Positions 32,896-43,239 of a stretch of 64,000 nucleotides of DNA are shown piece after piece. This DNA is from Artemia franciscana (Eukaryota > Arthropoda > Branchiopoda > Anostraca > Artemiidae). The DNA is taken from contig NC_088880.1 of NCBI RefSeq assembly GCF_032884065.1, positions 25,358,715-25,422,714 of the forward strand, read 5' to 3'. Positions within the stretch are counted from its first letter, which is position 1. The number at the start of each line of letters is the position of its first letter. The position numbers were made by a program, and so were the translations under genes. The notes under the pieces were generated by a model. It made no database searches. It saw only the letters and a list, made by a program, of their open reading frames with translations, and had not been told where the DNA came from.

Positions 32896-33456
32896 TCAGT
32901 TGAGATGAACAACGTACCGTGGAAATATTTGTGCGGGGTTAGGGATGACAATTTCCCTTCCCCTTCCCATTTTATCTGCCTCGATACGGTTTGAGTTATA
33001 CCCGTCTGCAACTGAGGACGGTTTTGATCCTTCAGGAAAATCGTGCGATTTACCTGGTAAAATAAGACATAGGATAAGGGCATTCGTTTCCCCAGCGTAG
33101 CGTAAGGCCACATCTGGGAATTCCGAAAAATAATGCCCAAATCCATAGTCATATTTTACAATATATCTATCATCGAAGTTGGACTTCAGAATATTATCAA
33201 TATTAGTCATTGTAGGAGTTCCATGGAAAGCCAGAATTGCTTTCGCTTCTGGTGCTTCTTCTCCATACATTCTCATAAATTCTTCTTGTTTTGCTTGAAA
33301 CCCAGTTTCAATATCTCTATTTGTATTGAGCGTTACTTCCTCGACGTTCCTGGATGTACAAAATCGTCGAAACTCCGCCTCGGCAATCCGGAAGTGTATG
33401 TCCAATGGATTTGTTGGGTCAAATGTACGTTTTTGTTGGATTTTCTCTTGGTTCAT
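32896..33456 (-). CDS. Small PARP-like ADP-ribosyltransferase ORF
   Basis: This is an intact 186-aa single-exon frame. It matches the PARP catalytic fold: LAFHGT (His78), TNIDNILKSNF, a glycine-flanked YGFGHYFSEFPDVALRYA (Tyr109), LILCLILPG, and GREIVIPNPAQIFPRYVV (Glu168, seven residues before the AQ pair as in PARP-1). The H-Y-E triad therefore looks complete. Such enzymes transfer ADP-ribose from NAD+ to proteins or nucleic acids. H-Y-E is the set linked to chain-forming PARPs, but activity cannot be told from sequence. There is no regulatory helical domain, signal peptide or membrane segment. It starts at the first ATG (MNQEKIQQKR). TGACGTCA and related motifs lie within 100 nt upstream, as in the nearby Helitrons, and a LINE lies immediately downstream. 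It could be a host retrocopy or element cargo. Confidence 0.75.
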   Translation of the reverse strand: MNQEKIQQKRTFDPTNPLDIHFRIAEAEFRRFCTSRNVEEVTLNTNRDIETGFQAKQEEFMRMYGEEAPEAKAILAFHGTPTMTNIDNILKSNFDDRYIVKYDYGFGHYFSEFPDVALRYAGETNALILCLILPGKSHDFPEGSKPSSVADGYNSNRIEADKMGRGREIVIPNPAQIFPRYVVHLN

Positions 33457-33499
33457 TTTTTGTAACTGTTTATTTTTAGTCGTGAAACCTCTTTATAAG

Positions 33500-33570
33500 C
33501 ATTAAATGACATCATAGTTGCATATATGATGACGTCACTACAAATATTAAACAAGGTATAATGACGTCGT
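33500..33570 (-). promoter_or_regulatory. Cluster of TGACGTC motifs upstream of the PARP-like ORF
   Basis: TGACATCA (near 33508), TGACGTCA (near 33531) and TGACGTCG (near 33563) lie within 110 nt of the ATG. TGACGTCA is the classical CREB/ATF core site. A promoter role is inference. Confidence 0.35.
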
Positions 33571-33789
33571 TTTGAAAGTGCTCTGCGCAAGTTTTTTTTT
33601 TTATTTTGTTAAAATTATTATTGAGATTGTACTTAATATTTATTTTATTGAAATGAAACTTTATTATTTATTTATTTCATTCATAGTTTTTCCTACTGTT
33701 GTGTATTGTCATATTAACATTTTAATTATATTCCTGTGCAATTTTTAAAGAAAGCCATGCTGGCAATTTTACTATTTTGTTTTATCTTC

Positions 33790-34003
33790 TTTTAGTTTAT
33801 GTAAAGTGTGTCTGATTTTATCTTTCTTTATCTTATTTTACGATCATTATGCTGAAATTCAAGCTGTTGAGGAGATTTTGATGCCTGGGCTGCAAGAAAA
33901 ATTGGCATTGACTGAAAGGGCCTTGAAATTGACAGAAATTGGCATTGACAGAATGATTCATTCTGGCATCCGAGGATTTGGACATCAAGTTACCACCGGT
34001 TAG
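33790..34003 (+). other. Possible orphan exon or transposon remnant
   Basis: An open frame follows an acceptor-like CTTCTTTTAG. The protein-like part is AEIQAVEEILMPGLQEKLAL then TERALKLTEIGIDRMI and ends near a weak donor (GTTAGT). It contains a small internal repeat of GAAATTGGCATTGACAGAA. I do not recognise it. Confidence 0.25.
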
Positions 34004-34129
34004 TCAAAAGTAAAATATTCAATATTTGCAAGTTTTTTATGCTAAAAATATTAAAACACAAGTCCCCCCCCTCGGTAAAATATTTTTACCAGGTTGGTTT
34101 ATTCATACATTTTAGTAATATTTTGAAAT

Positions 34130-36660
34130 GTGTTTCAATATAAGAAAAAAACAGAAAGAAACAACAATCGAGGATATTTACAGCCAGTGGATTTATTTTG
34201 AATTTAATAAAAAAAATCGAGGCATCGTCGTTTAAAAATGATAAAAGTCCCTATACGGTTCAAACAAACGCCTGAAATAACTTTAAACAGCTTAAATAGC
34301 TTTTTCAACTTGGAGAAAAAGTTGAGGGTATGTGTAAAGGGGCACCATAGCAACAAAAAATGTTGAAATTATTCAAATACAACACAAGCTATTGGAAAAG
34401 TGAGTCATAGATTTGCCGTGACATTCAATAAGATCTTAGGAATCTCATTAAAAGGGAACAGACGCAAAAGCCAACTTAGGCCAGTATGAGAAATCCAAAA
34501 ATAGTCAACGCAATGAAAAAAGTCCCTTATAGGAGACCTTACGCCTATCAAAATGCTTTTTATGGTTTCCTAGGGAATTTCATATCATTTCTTCTATCCC
34601 CACTTTAAATTTAAGAAAAAAATTAACTTTTTGGTACCCCTGAACTTGATAAAAAAGATAATCGAGGTATCGTCGTTTAAAAATGATAGAAGTCCCTAGA
34701 CGGTTCAAATAAACATCTGAAATAAGTTTAAACTGACACAAACGATTGAAGAAATTGCAGAATTAGCTGATAGACATACTGAAATTAGGAGGGAGGCGTT
34801 CCCGCCAAGAGCAAGGCTAGGAGATGGTAGTAGGAGCAAATATCCGTGCACTGAAGATAAAAAAAAATGTTATTCAGACATGGCAAATGCTAACAGAAAC
34901 AACGTACAACCACTGCAACTCCTTCGGACACTAAAGCACCAATTGCCCGAATAAAAACTTCAGAAAATACGGCCAAAAACAGGAGCATTATGATATTACC
35001 TGTTTTAACTATAGACGCGGATATGAGAAGTCAGATTGCCCGTAGCGTGAATAAAAGTCACGATAATAACTACAAAACAAGGGACAGTGGGCCCAAGGGA
35101 AAACAAGACAATCTATGAAGCGATCGAATCCGAGATAAAGCGGAAAAGAATCAGATTTATGATAGGACCGCATGGGTTAGAATTCCCAAGAATAAGAACA
35201 TTTGTGCATTTGCAGAATCACACAAAGTATGTGGTGAACTAATGATAAAGCGGTGAATATATTGAAAGATTTGATAAAGGAAGCTGACATAAACTATGAA
35301 AATAAAGTGGCAGTGCTATGCTACCATATTACACAGTTATTGGACTGTGTTGTTGTTGTTGTTATTGTGCCCCTTTACTCATACCCTCAACTTTTTCTCC
35401 ACGGAACAGTAAGCTGTTTAAAGTTATTTTGGGTGTTTGTTTGAGCCGCATAGAGACTTATCATTTTTAAACGACGATGCCTCGATTTTTTTTTATTAAA
35501 TTCAAAATAAATCCACTGGCTGTAAATATCCTCGATTGTTGTTTCTTTCTGGTTTTTTTTTATATTGAAACACATTCGAAAAAATTACTCTATGCGGCTG
35601 AAACAAACACCCAAAATAACTTTAAACAGCTCACTGCTCCGTGGAGAAAAAGTTGAGGGTATGAGTAAAAGGGGCACAATAACAACAACAAAAAATTTTG
35701 AAATTATTCAAATGTAGCACAAGTTATTGGAAAAGTGAGTCATAGAAGTCCCAGTAGGTGACCTTGTGTCTATCAAAATATTTTCTATGGTTTTCCAGAA
35801 CTTTACATTTTCTTCTGTCTCAACTTTGAATTTAAAAAAAAAATCAAATTTTTGGTACCCTTGAATTTAATAAAAAAAAAAAAAAAAAATCCAGACATCG
35901 TCGTTTAAAAATGATAAAAGTCCCTATACGGCTCAAACAAATACCTAAAATAACTTTAAACAGCTTACTTGTTCCGTGGAAAAAAGTTGAGGGTATGAGT
36001 AAAGGGGCACAATAACAACAACAAAAATGTTGAAATTATTCAAATATAGAACAAGTTATGGGAAAAGTGAATCATAGATTTGCCGTGACATTCAATAAGA
36101 TCCTAGGAATCTCATTAAAAGGGAACAGACACAAAAGCCAACTTAGGCCAGTATGAGAAATCCAAAAATACCCAACTCAATGAAAAAGTCCCAGTAGGTG
36201 ACCTTGTGCCTATCAAAATGTTTTTTATGGTTTCCCAGAACATTTCATTTCCTTCTGTCTCAACTTTAAATTTAAAAAAACAATGAAGTTTTTGGTACCC
36301 TTGAATTTAAAAAAAAAATCAAGGCGTCGTCGTTTAAAAATGATAAGAGTCCCTATACGGCTCAAAAAAGTACCTAAAATAACTTTAAACAGCTTACTGT
36401 TCCGGGGAAAAAAGTTGAGGGTATAAGTAAAGGAATAAAATAAGTCTTGAATTTATTAAAAAAAAATCGAGGCATCGTCGTTTAAAAATGATAAAAGTCC
36501 CTATACGGCTCAAACAAACACCTAAAATAACTTTAAACAGCTTACTTGTTCCGTGGAAAAAAGTTGAGGGTATGAGTAAAGGGGCACAGTAACAACAAAA
36601 GAAATGTTGAAATTATTCAAATATTGAACAAGTTATTGGAACATTTCATTTTCTTCTGTC
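34130..36660. repeat. Cluster of diverged repeats, about 400-bp unit, with one inverted copy
   Basis: The anchor CATCGTCGTTTAAAAATGAT recurs in plus orientation near 34215, 34672, 35895, 36325 and 36474, and in reverse near 35462-35482. Each is followed by AGTCCCTATACGG, ACTTTAAACAGCTTAC and GTTGAGGGTATGAGTAAAGG. A gag fossil sits between the second copy and the inverted copy. Confidence 0.75.
34735..35250 (+). mobile_element. LTR-type retroelement gag fossil
   Basis: This is a short remnant of a gag-like gene with an acidic/basic segment (EEIAELADRHTEIRREAFPP) and, further on, a decayed CCHC-type zinc knuckle. It is heavily broken and partial: no protease, RT or integrase is visible nearby. 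The family (Ty3/gypsy, BEL or other) cannot be resolved. It is old, judging by its decay. The surrounding 400-bp repeats might be related to its ends, which I cannot show. Confidence 0.45.
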
Positions 36661-36782
36661 TATTAGTTTTTAGTTTTTTTCTATTCAGTTTTTTTGTAGT
36701 TTTTACCTCTTTTTTGAGTTTTTTTTTTGTTTTTTTTTACTTATCTAGATTTTAGTTTTTTACCCTTTTTTAGTTTTTTTAG
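36660..36782 (-). repeat. T-rich Helitron-type tract
   Basis: TTTTTAGTTTTTT/ACC-TTTTT text matches the T-rich interiors of the Helitron copies. It directly abuts the left arm of the ankyrin palindrome. Confidence 0.6.
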
Positions 36783-38400
36783 ATATTTTCTCAAACAAAT
36801 CTGTAAGTTCCTGTTTGTATATAAGGTATTCTTTCAATTCTTTTGGAATATTAACACCTTTGAAATTATTGCGTATTTTAATATGAGCTTCATCTTCTCT
36901 AATCCTTTTCCGGCAATTTGATTTCAGAGTAACTGCGCTAAAGTCATCGGTTTCAAAGATAAGGTTACATAGTCTCGAAAACCATTTTTTAGTTATTGCC
37001 CTTTCTAAACTAACCTCTTTTATCAACCAAGCAAGTATTGAAGAATATATATCCCTTTCATCGTCTCTTCCGTAAACACCGCAAGATGCTTCGTTTTCAA
37101 GAAGATATTCCGATAATTTAACATATTTTTTTGAAAAAGATAGCATTAAGGGCGTCTCATTCTCAGAGTTTAAACAGTTTACATCTCCACCCTTGGAAAT
37201 AATTAGCTTACAAACAGAAAGTAGTTCGTGTCTAACAGCAAAGTGTAAATGTGTATCACGATTTGGAAAACAAGAATTATTTATTCTTGTTTTAAGGCTT
37301 GTATTAAGGGCGCCATTTTCAACCAGCAGCTTGAAAACATCAACAGTTCCTGACAAGATAGAATCATTCCTATCCAATCCTCCAATTATTTCAGTCCTTC
37401 TTTTCACGAGGAGTTCATTTTTCCAGATAGTCTCATCTAATGGTGTCTCATTTATTCTATTTAGGGTATTTATATTGGCACCCTTTGAAATCAGTAGCTT
37501 ACAAACAGCTACTTTTCCTTCAGAAACAGCGCAGTGTAACGGTGTTTCATCAATACCATTGAGTGAATTTATATTGGCACCCCTTGATATCAGCAGCTCA
37601 CAAATAGCTGTGTATCCTTCCTGGGCAGCATAGTTTAACGGTAGTACATTCCATCGTTTAACATTGTTTGAGGCCTTTACATTGGTACCATGTGAAATAA
37701 GCAGCTTACAAATATCTGCCTTGCCTAGAATGGCAGCACAGTCTAACGGGGTTTCATTCAATTGGTTTAAGGCATTTACATTGGCACCGTTTGAAATCAG
37801 CAGCTTACAAACAGATAATTGTCCTTTTTTAGCATCCTTTGACTCTGATAGACAAGATTGATACATCTGGCATGTCCTGAATGGTAGCTGAAGCTCACTT
37901 CGAAAACCAGATAATTCATATCTACATTTTGTAAGAACTGCCGCATGTAAAGGTGTGACCTTTGCAAAATTTTCACAATTTATTCTGGCACCATGTGAAA
38001 TAAGCAGTCTACAAACATCAACCTTTCCTCGCTGAGCAGCAAAATGTAAGGCTGTGTTATTCCATTTATCGAAGGCATTTATATTGGCACCTTTTGAAAT
38101 CAAAAACTTACAAGTAGCTACTTTTCCTACCTCAGCAGCATAATGTAACGGGGTTTGATCGAATTTGTTTAAAGCATTTACGTTGGCACCATTTGAAATC
38201 AACAGCTTACAAACGCCTAATTTTCCTTTGGCTCCAATGTGTAAGGGTGTGTCGCCAAATAAATCAGAAACATGTACACTAGTCCTATTTGAAAACAACA
38301 GCTTATACAAATGTAATTTTTCGTTCTCAGCACAATATGCCCGTGATCTTTTACTCAAATTATGTTTTCGATGCATTAGTATTTTAATTTTCGATTCCAA
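36760..38400 (-). CDS. Ankyrin-repeat protein, left palindrome arm (546 aa)
   Basis: This is an intact, intronless frame. About ten ankyrin repeats run from residue 49 to about 425, with the usual TPLHxAAxxGKxxVCKLLISxGANxN pattern, for example TPLHYAAEVGKVATCKFLIS. Longer non-repeat inserts occur near residues 155-190 and 325-350. The last 120 residues are not ankyrin: they contain ERDIYSSILAWLIKEVSLER, WFSRLCNLIF and a charged end (DLFEKISKKTKKG). There is no signal peptide or membrane segment, so it is probably an intracellular binding protein. Met1 (MESKIKILMHRKHN) is shared with the right-arm copy. The 5' end faces the palindrome centre and Helitron repeats. Whether this is a host gene, a captured gene or a symbiont-derived gene cannot be decided. 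Confidence 0.85.
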   Translation of the reverse strand: MESKIKILMHRKHNLSKRSRAYCAENEKLHLYKLLFSNRTSVHVSDLFGDTPLHIGAKGKLGVCKLLISNGANVNALNKFDQTPLHYAAEVGKVATCKFLISKGANINAFDKWNNTALHFAAQRGKVDVCRLLISHGARINCENFAKVTPLHAAVLTKCRYELSGFRSELQLPFRTCQMYQSCLSESKDAKKGQLSVCKLLISNGANVNALNQLNETPLDCAAILGKADICKLLISHGTNVKASNNVKRWNVLPLNYAAQEGYTAICELLISRGANINSLNGIDETPLHCAVSEGKVAVCKLLISKGANINTLNRINETPLDETIWKNELLVKRRTEIIGGLDRNDSILSGTVDVFKLLVENGALNTSLKTRINNSCFPNRDTHLHFAVRHELLSVCKLIISKGGDVNCLNSENETPLMLSFSKKYVKLSEYLLENEASCGVYGRDDERDIYSSILAWLIKEVSLERAITKKWFSRLCNLIFETDDFSAVTLKSNCRKRIREDEAHIKIRNNFKGVNIPKELKEYLIYKQELTDLFEKISKKTKKG

Positions 38401-38851
38401 TATTTATCAATAAATTGACGTGCTGAGCTCGATAAACCGAAAGAAAACCAAAACTAATTTAAAATTTTTAGGTATTTTTTTTTAGTTTGAATTAAAATTT
38501 AAATTATTAATCAGAAATCAGAAATAATTTTGCAGTTTACATACTAATCTCTTCGTTTCTGAACTGACTAAAATATATAAAATTTATTTAAAATTTTCGT
38601 TTTCACTAGAGATATAGAAAATGTTTAGGTTCGTTCTTCGGCCAAGAAAAGTTTGGTTACACAGACAATTCCAAATTTAAACCCAGAGATGAAATTAAAT
38701 TATCTTTTTGAAAATTGTCAGGTGCCCCAGTCTGTAATTTCTCTTTGAGTGTCCCGGTCCCGGTGTCCCAGTCTGTAATTTCTCTTTGAGTATCCCAGTC
38801 GTCATTTATATTCCCTGTGTCCCGGTCGTCATTTGTGTCCCGGTGTCCCGG

Positions 38852-38930
<79 letters not shown>

Positions 38931-38993
38931 AAATCTACATATATATAAATAAGTTGTTTGTCTGTCTGTCGACTGACGTCATGTTTGTGTGTC
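36783..38993 (-). repeat. Left arm of large palindrome
   Basis: The reverse complement matches 39172-41368 over about 2.2 kb. The match covers the ankyrin ORF, its 5' flank, GGGACAC-type modules, an AT tract (38856-38926) and a segment with GTCGACTGACGTCATG (38927-38993). Confidence 0.9.
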
Positions 38994-39235
38994 GACTGAC
39001 GTCATGTTTGTCGACTGACGTCATTATAAGGATTGAGCTGTATGTCGTCATGAAGTTGTTTGTCGTCTGACGTCATGTTTGTCGACTAACGAAACTACAG
39101 ACCGGGACACCGGGACACAAATGACGTGTTATGTCTGTTATAACGTAATAGAGGCAACAATCTTGACAATTTGACACACAAACATGACGTCAGTCGACAG
39201 ACAGACAAACAACTTATTTTTATATATGTAGATTT

Positions 39236-39318
<83 letters not shown>

Positions 39319-39460
39319 CCGGGACACCGGGACACAAATGACGACCGGGACACAGGGAATATAAATGACGACCGGGATACTCAAAGAGAAATTACAGACT
39401 GGGACACCGGGACCGGGACACTCAAAGAGAAATTACAGACTGGGGCACCTGAAAATTTTC
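38700..39460. mobile_element. Helitron end sequences at the palindrome centre
   Basis: Minisatellite modules and AT tracts lie on both sides. Inside are ATAAATAAGTTGTTTGTCTG (plus, near 38952) and its mirror AACTTATTTTTATATATG (near 39211), both of which match Helitron 5' ends. The unpaired centre (38994-39171) has four more TGACGTC-type motifs and a 27-nt piece of helicase coding sequence (39142-39168). Confidence 0.65.
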
Positions 39461-41368
39461 AAAAAGATAATTTAATTTCATCTCTGGGTTTAAATTTGGA
39501 ATTGTCTGTGTAACCAAACTTTTCTTGGCCGAAGAACGAACCTAAACATTTTCTATATCTCTAGTGAAAACGAAAATTTTAAATAAATTTTATATATTTT
39601 AGTCAGTTCAGAAACGAAGAGATTAGTATGTAAACTGCAAAATTATTTCTGATTTCTGATTAATAATTTAAATTTTAATTCAAACTAAAAAAAAATACCT
39701 AAAAATTTTAAATTAGTTTTGGTTTTCTTTCGGTTTATCGAGCTCAGCACGTCAATTTATTGATAAATATTGGAATCGAAAATTAAAATACTAATGCACC
39801 GAAAACATAATTTGAGTAAAAGATCACGGGCATATTGTGCTGAGAACGAAAAATTACATTTGTATAAGCTGTTGTTTTCAAATAGGACTAGTGTACATGT
39901 TTCTGATTTATTTGGCGACACACCCTTACACATTGGAGCCAAAGGAAAATTAGGCGTTTGTAAGCTGTTGATTTCAAATGGTGCCAACGTAAATGCTTTA
40001 AACAAATTCGATCAAACCCCGTTACATTATGCTGCTGAGGTAGGAAAAGTAGCTACTTGTAAGTTTTTGATTTCAAAAGGTGCCAATATAAATGCTTTCG
40101 ATCAGTGGAATAACACAGCCTTACATTTTGCTGCTCAGCAAGGAAAGGTTGATGTTTGTAGACTGCTTATTTCACATGGTGCCAGAATAAATTGTGAAAA
40201 TTTTGTAAAGGTCACACCTTTACATGCGGCAGTTCTTACAAAATGTAGATATGAATTATCTGGGATTCGACGTGAGTTTCAGCTACCAATCATGACACAC
40301 CGGATGTATAAATCTTGGCTACCAGAGTCAAAGGATGCTAAAAAAGGACAATTATCTGTTTGTAAGCTGCTGATTTCAAACGGTGCCAACGTAAATGCCT
40401 TAAACCAATTGAATGAAACCCCGTTAGATCGTGCTGCCATTCTAGGCAAGGCAGATATTTGTAAGCTGCTTATTTCACATGGTACCAATGTAAAGGCCTC
40501 AAACAATGTTAAACGATGGAATGTACTACCGTTAAACTATGCTGCCCAGGAAGGATACACAGCTATTTGTGAGCTGCTGATATCAAGGGGTGCCAATATA
40601 AATTCACTCAATGGTATTGATGAAACACCGTTACACTGCGCTGCTTTAGGAGGAAAAGTAGCTGTTTGTAAGCAACTGATTTCAAACGGTGCCAATATAA
40701 ATACCCTGAATAGAAGAAATGAGACACCATTAGATGATACTATCCGGAAAAATGAACGCCTCGTGCGAACAAGGGCTGAAATAATTGGAGGATTGGATGA
40801 GCATGATGATTCTATTTGGTCAGGAACTGTTGATGTTTTCAAGCTGCTGGTTGAAAATGGCGCCAATATAAATAATTCTTGTTTTCCAAATCGTGATACA
40901 CATTTACACTTTGCTGTTAGACATGAACTACTTTCTGTTTGTAAGCTAATTATTTCCAAGGGTGGAGATGTAAACTGTTTAAACTCTGAGAATGAGACGC
41001 CCTTAATGCTATCTTTTTCAAAAAAATATGTTAAATTAACGGAATATCTTCTTGAAAACGAAGCATCTTGCGGTGTTTACGGAAGAGACGATGAAAGGGA
41101 TATATATTCTTCAATACTTACTTGGTTGATAAAAGAGGTTAGTTTAGAAAGGGCAATAACTAAAAAATGGTTTTCGAGACTATGTAACCTTATCTTTGAA
41201 TATGATGACTTTAGTGCAATTACTCTGAAATCAAAGTGCCGGAAAAAGATTAGAGAAGATGAAGCTTTTATTAAAATATGCAAAAATTTCAAAGGTGTTA
41301 ATATTCCAAAAGAATTGAAAGAATACCTTATATACAAACAGGAACTTAGATTTGTTTGAGGAAAATAT
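39172..41368 (+). repeat. Right arm of large palindrome
   Basis: This is the mirror of 36783-38993. The inner 600 bp are nearly identical between arms. Differences cluster within the ankyrin ORF. Confidence 0.9.
39770..41359 (+). CDS. Ankyrin-repeat protein, right palindrome arm (529 aa)
   Basis: This is an intact, intronless frame, close to the left-arm copy over its whole length. The differences are mostly replacements and are clustered: residues about 170-190 (SGIRREFQLPIMTHRMYKSW here against SGFRSELQLPFRTCQMYQSC), about 295-345, and a shorter insert near 365. The C-terminus ends KQELRFV because a 2-bp difference changes the last codons. It has about ten ankyrin repeats plus the same non-ankyrin C-terminal region. 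Two intact copies in mirror arrangement suggest recent duplication or continued copying between arms. 160 bp downstream lies Helitron-like coding text (41525-41640). Confidence 0.85.
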   Translation: MESKIKILMHRKHNLSKRSRAYCAENEKLHLYKLLFSNRTSVHVSDLFGDTPLHIGAKGKLGVCKLLISNGANVNALNKFDQTPLHYAAEVGKVATCKFLISKGANINAFDQWNNTALHFAAQQGKVDVCRLLISHGARINCENFVKVTPLHAAVLTKCRYELSGIRREFQLPIMTHRMYKSWLPESKDAKKGQLSVCKLLISNGANVNALNQLNETPLDRAAILGKADICKLLISHGTNVKASNNVKRWNVLPLNYAAQEGYTAICELLISRGANINSLNGIDETPLHCAALGGKVAVCKQLISNGANINTLNRRNETPLDDTIRKNERLVRTRAEIIGGLDEHDDSIWSGTVDVFKLLVENGANINNSCFPNRDTHLHFAVRHELLSVCKLIISKGGDVNCLNSENETPLMLSFSKKYVKLTEYLLENEASCGVYGRDDERDIYSSILTWLIKEVSLERAITKKWFSRLCNLIFEYDDFSAITLKSKCRKKIREDEAFIKICKNFKGVNIPKELKEYLIYKQELRFV

Positions 41369-41429
41369 CTGTGCAGAAATCCTATCTCAATTTCAAGTTT
41401 CGTTTGTAGAATATATATCTGCAGAAACC

Positions 41430-41640
41430 TCATCTCCCAGGAACAAAAAACGAAAAATGACGAATGAGGATGAACAAGTGCACAAGATGGTCAAAACTAC
41501 CAGAGCAACGCAAAACCAGACATATTGCTGAAGGAGAAAGTAAAACAAAGAAGGCGTGCCGAGGAAATACCACAGCAACGCGAAACCAGGCTTTTGGCTG
41601 ATAAAGAAAGTAAAAAGGGAAGGCGTGTAGCTATATTACA
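41430..41640 (+). pseudogene. Helitron protein N-terminal-like repeats
   Basis: Two copies of a charged motif lie in adjacent frames: LPEQRKTRHIAEGESK and RRAEEIPQQRETRLLADKES. They match ADRESKKRKRAEESQEQQEN in the ORF at 9010-9378 and the known style of Helitron Rep N-termini. The open frame soon runs into unrelated DNA, so this is a fragment. Confidence 0.5.
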
Positions 41641-41944
41641 AAAGAAATGTGATTTCATTATAAGGTTGGTCATCCTTATAAATGAATGTTCTCTTTATTT
41701 TGATTTTACAAATGGGTGTTTGATTTGGCTATGGGGGCATTCCTCTCTCTTCAGTTGGAAAATCTTTTCATGGACTCTATTGAAACCTCTGCTACCCACA
41801 GTTTTAGGCTCTCCTTTGTTCCTGGGGTGGATTCATGTATGATGTGGTTTGCATTTGGAAAAACGGTTTAGATTCCTCAGACCTTTTTCAAAAAATATTT
41901 AAATAGTATTGATAAAAATACAAAATTTACAGTGGAGTTTGAAT

Positions 41945-43238
41945 AAAGCCTTATATACTTATAATGACGTCATATGCAAACTCTCGTCCCCCCCGCTTCA
42001 CGTAACCCACCAAGCCCCCCCCCACGCGTAAGTCGTTACGCGCCATATTAGTTACGCGCCATTGTAGTTGTGTCCCTGTGTCCCACCTCTGAATATAGAT
42101 AGATAAATATTTATTTTTAACTACGTAAAACTTGCGAATATACAACATTCTTGGCTGTCCCATTGTCTGTGCATATAAATAGATTGTCAGGTTTACCGAC
42201 TCTTGAACATGCAACATATAATTGTGCATGCGAAAAACAATCTGTATTCAGATCTATACCTCATTACTCTAATGATTGCCCTTGAGCTTTGTTGATGGTG
42301 ATTTCTAATCGAATATTCCCTGTGTCACCGCCGTCATTTATATATCCCCCTGTGCCCCTCGGCATCCCCGTTGTTGTTGTTTTCCTGTGTCCCGGTCGTC
42401 ATTTGTGTCCCGGTGTCCCAGTCTGTAATTTCTCTTTGAGTGTCGCGGTCGTCATTTATATTCCCTGTGTCGCGGTGTCCCGGTCGTCATTTTTGTCCTA
42501 GTCGTCATTTGTCGCGGTCGTCATTTATATTCCCTGTGTCCCGGTGTCCCGGTCGTCATTTTTGTCCCGGTCGTCATTTGTGTTCCGGTGTCCCGGTCTG
42601 TAATTTCTCTTTGAGTGTCATGGTCGTCAGTTATATTTCCGTGTCCCGGTCGTCATTTGTTTCCCGGTGCTTTGTTGATGATGATTGCTAATCGAACATT
42701 CCTTGTGTCCTGGTCCCTTTCTCTTTGAGTGTCCCGGTCGTCATTTATATTCCCTATGTCTCGGTGTCCCCATTTGTGTCCCGGTGTCCCAGTCTGTAAT
42801 TTCTCTTTGAGTGTTGAGGTCGTAATTTATATTCCCTGTGTCCCGGTCGTCATTTTTGTCCCGGTCTTCATTTGTGTTCCGGTGTCCCGGTCTGTAATTT
42901 CTCTTTGATTGTCCTGGTCGCTATTTATATTCCCTGTGTCCCGCTAATTGTCCATGGGAAAACAATCCGTATTCAGATCTATACCGCATTTTTCTAACGA
43001 TTGCCCTTGAGCTTTGTTGATGATGATTGCTAATCGAACATTTTCTGTGTCCCCGTCGTCATTTATATATCCCCCTGTGCCCCTGGCGTCCCCGTTGTAG
43101 ATGTGTCCCTGTGTCCTGGTCGTCATCTATATTCCCTGTGTCCCAGTCGTCATTTGTGTCCCGGTATCCCAGTCTGTAATCACTCTTTGAGTGTCCTGGT
43201 CGTCATTTATATTCCCTCTGTCCCGGTCGTCATTTGTG
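41945..43238 (-). mobile_element. Helitron derivative rich in minisatellite modules
   Basis: It begins near AATGACGTCATATGC (41963) and a degenerate GC block, then the helicase tail (42110-42310). Minisatellite modules run almost without break to 42945. A second helicase-tail piece follows (42945-43060), which reads on the minus strand INDDGDTENVRLAIIINKAQ then [16 protein letters not shown], and then more modules. The second piece is the cleanest view of the modules joined in frame to the helicase tail. Confidence 0.75.
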
Positions 43239-43239
43239 G

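Noticed and set aside
37193-38413. Plus-strand frames opposite the left ankyrin ORF (and 39757-40959 minus opposite the right one)
   Set aside because: They are antisense shadows of ankyrin-repeat codons. The sense frames are longer and carry clear repeats.
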